In this document: piece after piece, positions 5,005-6,107 of the stretch
Position numbering within the stretch: position 1 is the stretch's first letter
Layout of the letters: each line of letters starts with the position of its first letter
Assembly (NCBI GenBank): GCA_015228695.1
Contig: JADGDA010000156.1
Span: 1-6,107, forward strand
Direction: 5' to 3'
Origin: Alphaproteobacteria bacterium
Lineage (GTDB): Bacteria > Pseudomonadota > Alphaproteobacteria > Rhodospirillales > Rhodospirillaceae
DNA: 6,107 nt
Position numbers and translations under genes: made by a program
Notes under the pieces: generated by a model
What the model saw: only the letters and a program-made list of their open reading frames with translations
Told to the model about the DNA's origin: nothing
Databases searched by the model: none

Positions 5005-6107
5005 ATGCCCTCGCCCCGCCGGCGCCCGCGCCGCACCATAGACATCTGGCCCGGCTTCGTGGACGCCTTGTCGACGTTGCTGATCATCTTCATGTTCGTG
5101 TTGATGGTGTTCGTTCTGGCCCAGTTTTTCCTGGGGCAGGCTCTGACGGGAAGCAACGAGACCGTCAACCGGCTGGGCCGTGAATTGCGGGAGCTGGGAG
5201 AGGCCTTGTCGATGGAACGCAAGGCCAGCTCCGATCTGCGCCTCGACGTGTCCCGGTTGTCCGCCGAGCTGGAAACCGCCGCCGCCGCCGGGGCCGAGCG
5301 CGACGAACTGGCCGCGCGATTGCGGGCCATCGCCGAAGCGGCCAGGGAATCGGGATTGGACGAGAACGACCTGAGCAAACTGTTCGGCGACATCAAGGCC
5401 GACAGGGAGACCCTGCGCGTTCAGCTCGACGAACTGGCCGCCCTGCGCAACGACGTCCAGGCGCTGAAAGCGTTGAAGGCGGAGATGGAAGCGCGGCTCG
5501 GCGAGCGGGACGCGGGCCTTGCGAGCGAACGGGAACTTTCAAAACAAGCCCGCGCCCAGGCGGCCCTGCTCAACCAGCAACTCGACGCGGTACGCGCCGA
5601 ACTCGCCCGGCTGAACGTGGCCCTGACCGCCTCGGAAGCCCTGAGCGTTGAACAGAAGGCGCAGATATCCGCCCTTGGCGAGCGTCTGAACAAGGCCCTG
5701 GCCGGCAAGGTGGAGGAATTGACCCGCTACCGGTCCGAATTCTTCGGCCGCCTGCGGGAGGTGCTGGGCAAGGACTCCGGCGTCCGGATCGAGGGCGACC
5801 GTTTCGTCTTCCAGTCCGAGGTGCTGTTCGAGACCGGCTCGTCGGTGTTGGGCGCGGAGGGACAAAAACAACTGGCCCGGCTGGCGGCCGGCCTCGTCGA
5901 TCTGGGCAGAAAAATCCCGAAAGGCATTAACTGGGTCCTCCGGGTGGACGGGCACACGGACAAGCAGCGCATCTCCAACGACCGCTATGCCTCCAACTGG
6001 GAATTGTCCACGGCGCGGGCACTGTCGGTCGTGCACGCCCTGATCGACCAAGGCGTGCCGGCGGAGCGGCTGGCGGCGGCCGGTTTCGGCGAATATCAGC
6101 CGGAGGA
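5005..6107 (+). CDS. MotB-like peptidoglycan-binding OmpA-family protein, C-terminus missing (partial)
   Basis: The frame runs open from ATG 5005 through the right edge, giving 367 residues; perhaps 30-60 are missing. A short basic cytoplasmic N-terminus (MPSPRRRPRR) precedes one membrane helix at 18-44. Asp20 in WPGFVDALSTLLIIFM matches the single ion-carrying aspartate of ExbD, TolR and MotB. Residues about 50-245 are rich in Leu, Ala, Glu and Arg with heptad-like spacing, suggesting a long periplasmic coiled coil. The OmpA domain starts near 260, with DRFVFQSEVLFETGS (265-279), VDGHTDKQ (314-321, Asp319) and NWELSTARAL (331-340, Arg338). These carry the peptidoglycan-contacting Asp and Arg, so it should anchor to the cell wall. 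It pairs with the channel protein encoded 27 bases upstream as a stator-like complex. The ribosome site is weak (AGGG, ten bases upstream); no other in-frame start fits. It is not flagellar MotB, judging by the long stalk and the neighbours. Confidence 0.88.
   Translation, partial: MPSPRRRPRRTIDIWPGFVDALSTLLIIFMFVLMVFVLAQFFLGQALTGSNETVNRLGRELRELGEALSMERKASSDLRLDVSRLSAELETAAAAGAERDELAARLRAIAEAARESGLDENDLSKLFGDIKADRETLRVQLDELAALRNDVQALKALKAEMEARLGERDAGLASERELSKQARAQAALLNQQLDAVRAELARLNVALTASEALSVEQKAQISALGERLNKALAGKVEELTRYRSEFFGRLREVLGKDSGVRIEGDRFVFQSEVLFETGSSVLGAEGQKQLARLAAGLVDLGRKIPKGINWVLRVDGHTDKQRISNDRYASNWELSTARALSVVHALIDQGVPAERLAAAGFGEYQPE

Noticed and set aside
3820..6107. Zorya anti-phage system (ZorA/ZorB)
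   Set aside because: The architecture is similar, but the channel tail is much shorter than in typical ZorA. No ZorC, ZorD or ZorE-like gene is in the window, and the surroundings are housekeeping genes. A definite call would need the downstream genes.
3820..6107. Flagellar stator genes motA and motB
   Set aside because: No flagellar genes are nearby, the torque-loop motifs of MotA are not recognisable, and the MotB-like protein has a long coiled stalk. The membrane segment reads closer to ExbD/TolR.

Overview
The window is GC-rich and looks like an alphaproteobacterial chromosome, most likely from the Rhodospirillales (Magnetospirillum/Rhodospirillum type). This placement rests on my recognition of the protein families, the gene neighbours and the codon use; I ran no search. 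Nothing suggests a mobile element, CRISPR array, rRNA or tRNA. Coding density is very high, and almost every base belongs to a gene or a short intergenic gap.

Layout. (1) On the minus strand, bases 884 to 1 carry a two-gene operon. It holds a YqaA-type DedA/SNARE-associated membrane protein followed, with a one-base TGATG overlap, by the disulfide-bond oxidase DsbB, which runs off the left edge. (2) Bases 885-1024 are a divergent intergenic region with one weak promoter candidate on each strand. (3) On the plus strand, efp (translation elongation factor P) overlaps an inositol monophosphatase (SuhB type) by one base. (4) Bases 2404-2505 form a promoter-bearing gap with an exact TTGACA hexamer and a good Shine-Dalgarno sequence. 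(5) A three-gene plus-strand cluster fills the rest. It encodes an exported, proline-rich protein with a degenerate OmpA-like C-terminus, a four-helix MotA/TolQ/ExbB-type channel protein with a long cytoplasmic tail, and a MotB-like protein with one membrane helix, a long predicted coiled-coil stalk and a peptidoglycan-binding OmpA domain. The last gene is cut by the right edge.

How they work together. The two final proteins have the parts of an ion-driven stator: a channel with conserved threonines, and a partner with a single membrane aspartate and a wall anchor. They are not ordinary flagellar MotA/MotB. The architecture resembles ExbBD/TolQR and, more loosely, the ZorAB motor of Zorya, but no Zorya effector gene lies in the window. 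I recognise the pair as a type found widely in alphaproteobacteria whose job is, as far as I know, poorly defined. The proline-rich OmpA-like protein just upstream is probably a periplasmic or envelope partner.

The least expected detail is a 16-codon mini-ORF (3773-3823). It has its own GGAGG ribosome site and ends in an ATGA overlap with the start of the channel gene, which itself lacks a visible Shine-Dalgarno sequence. This suggests translational coupling.
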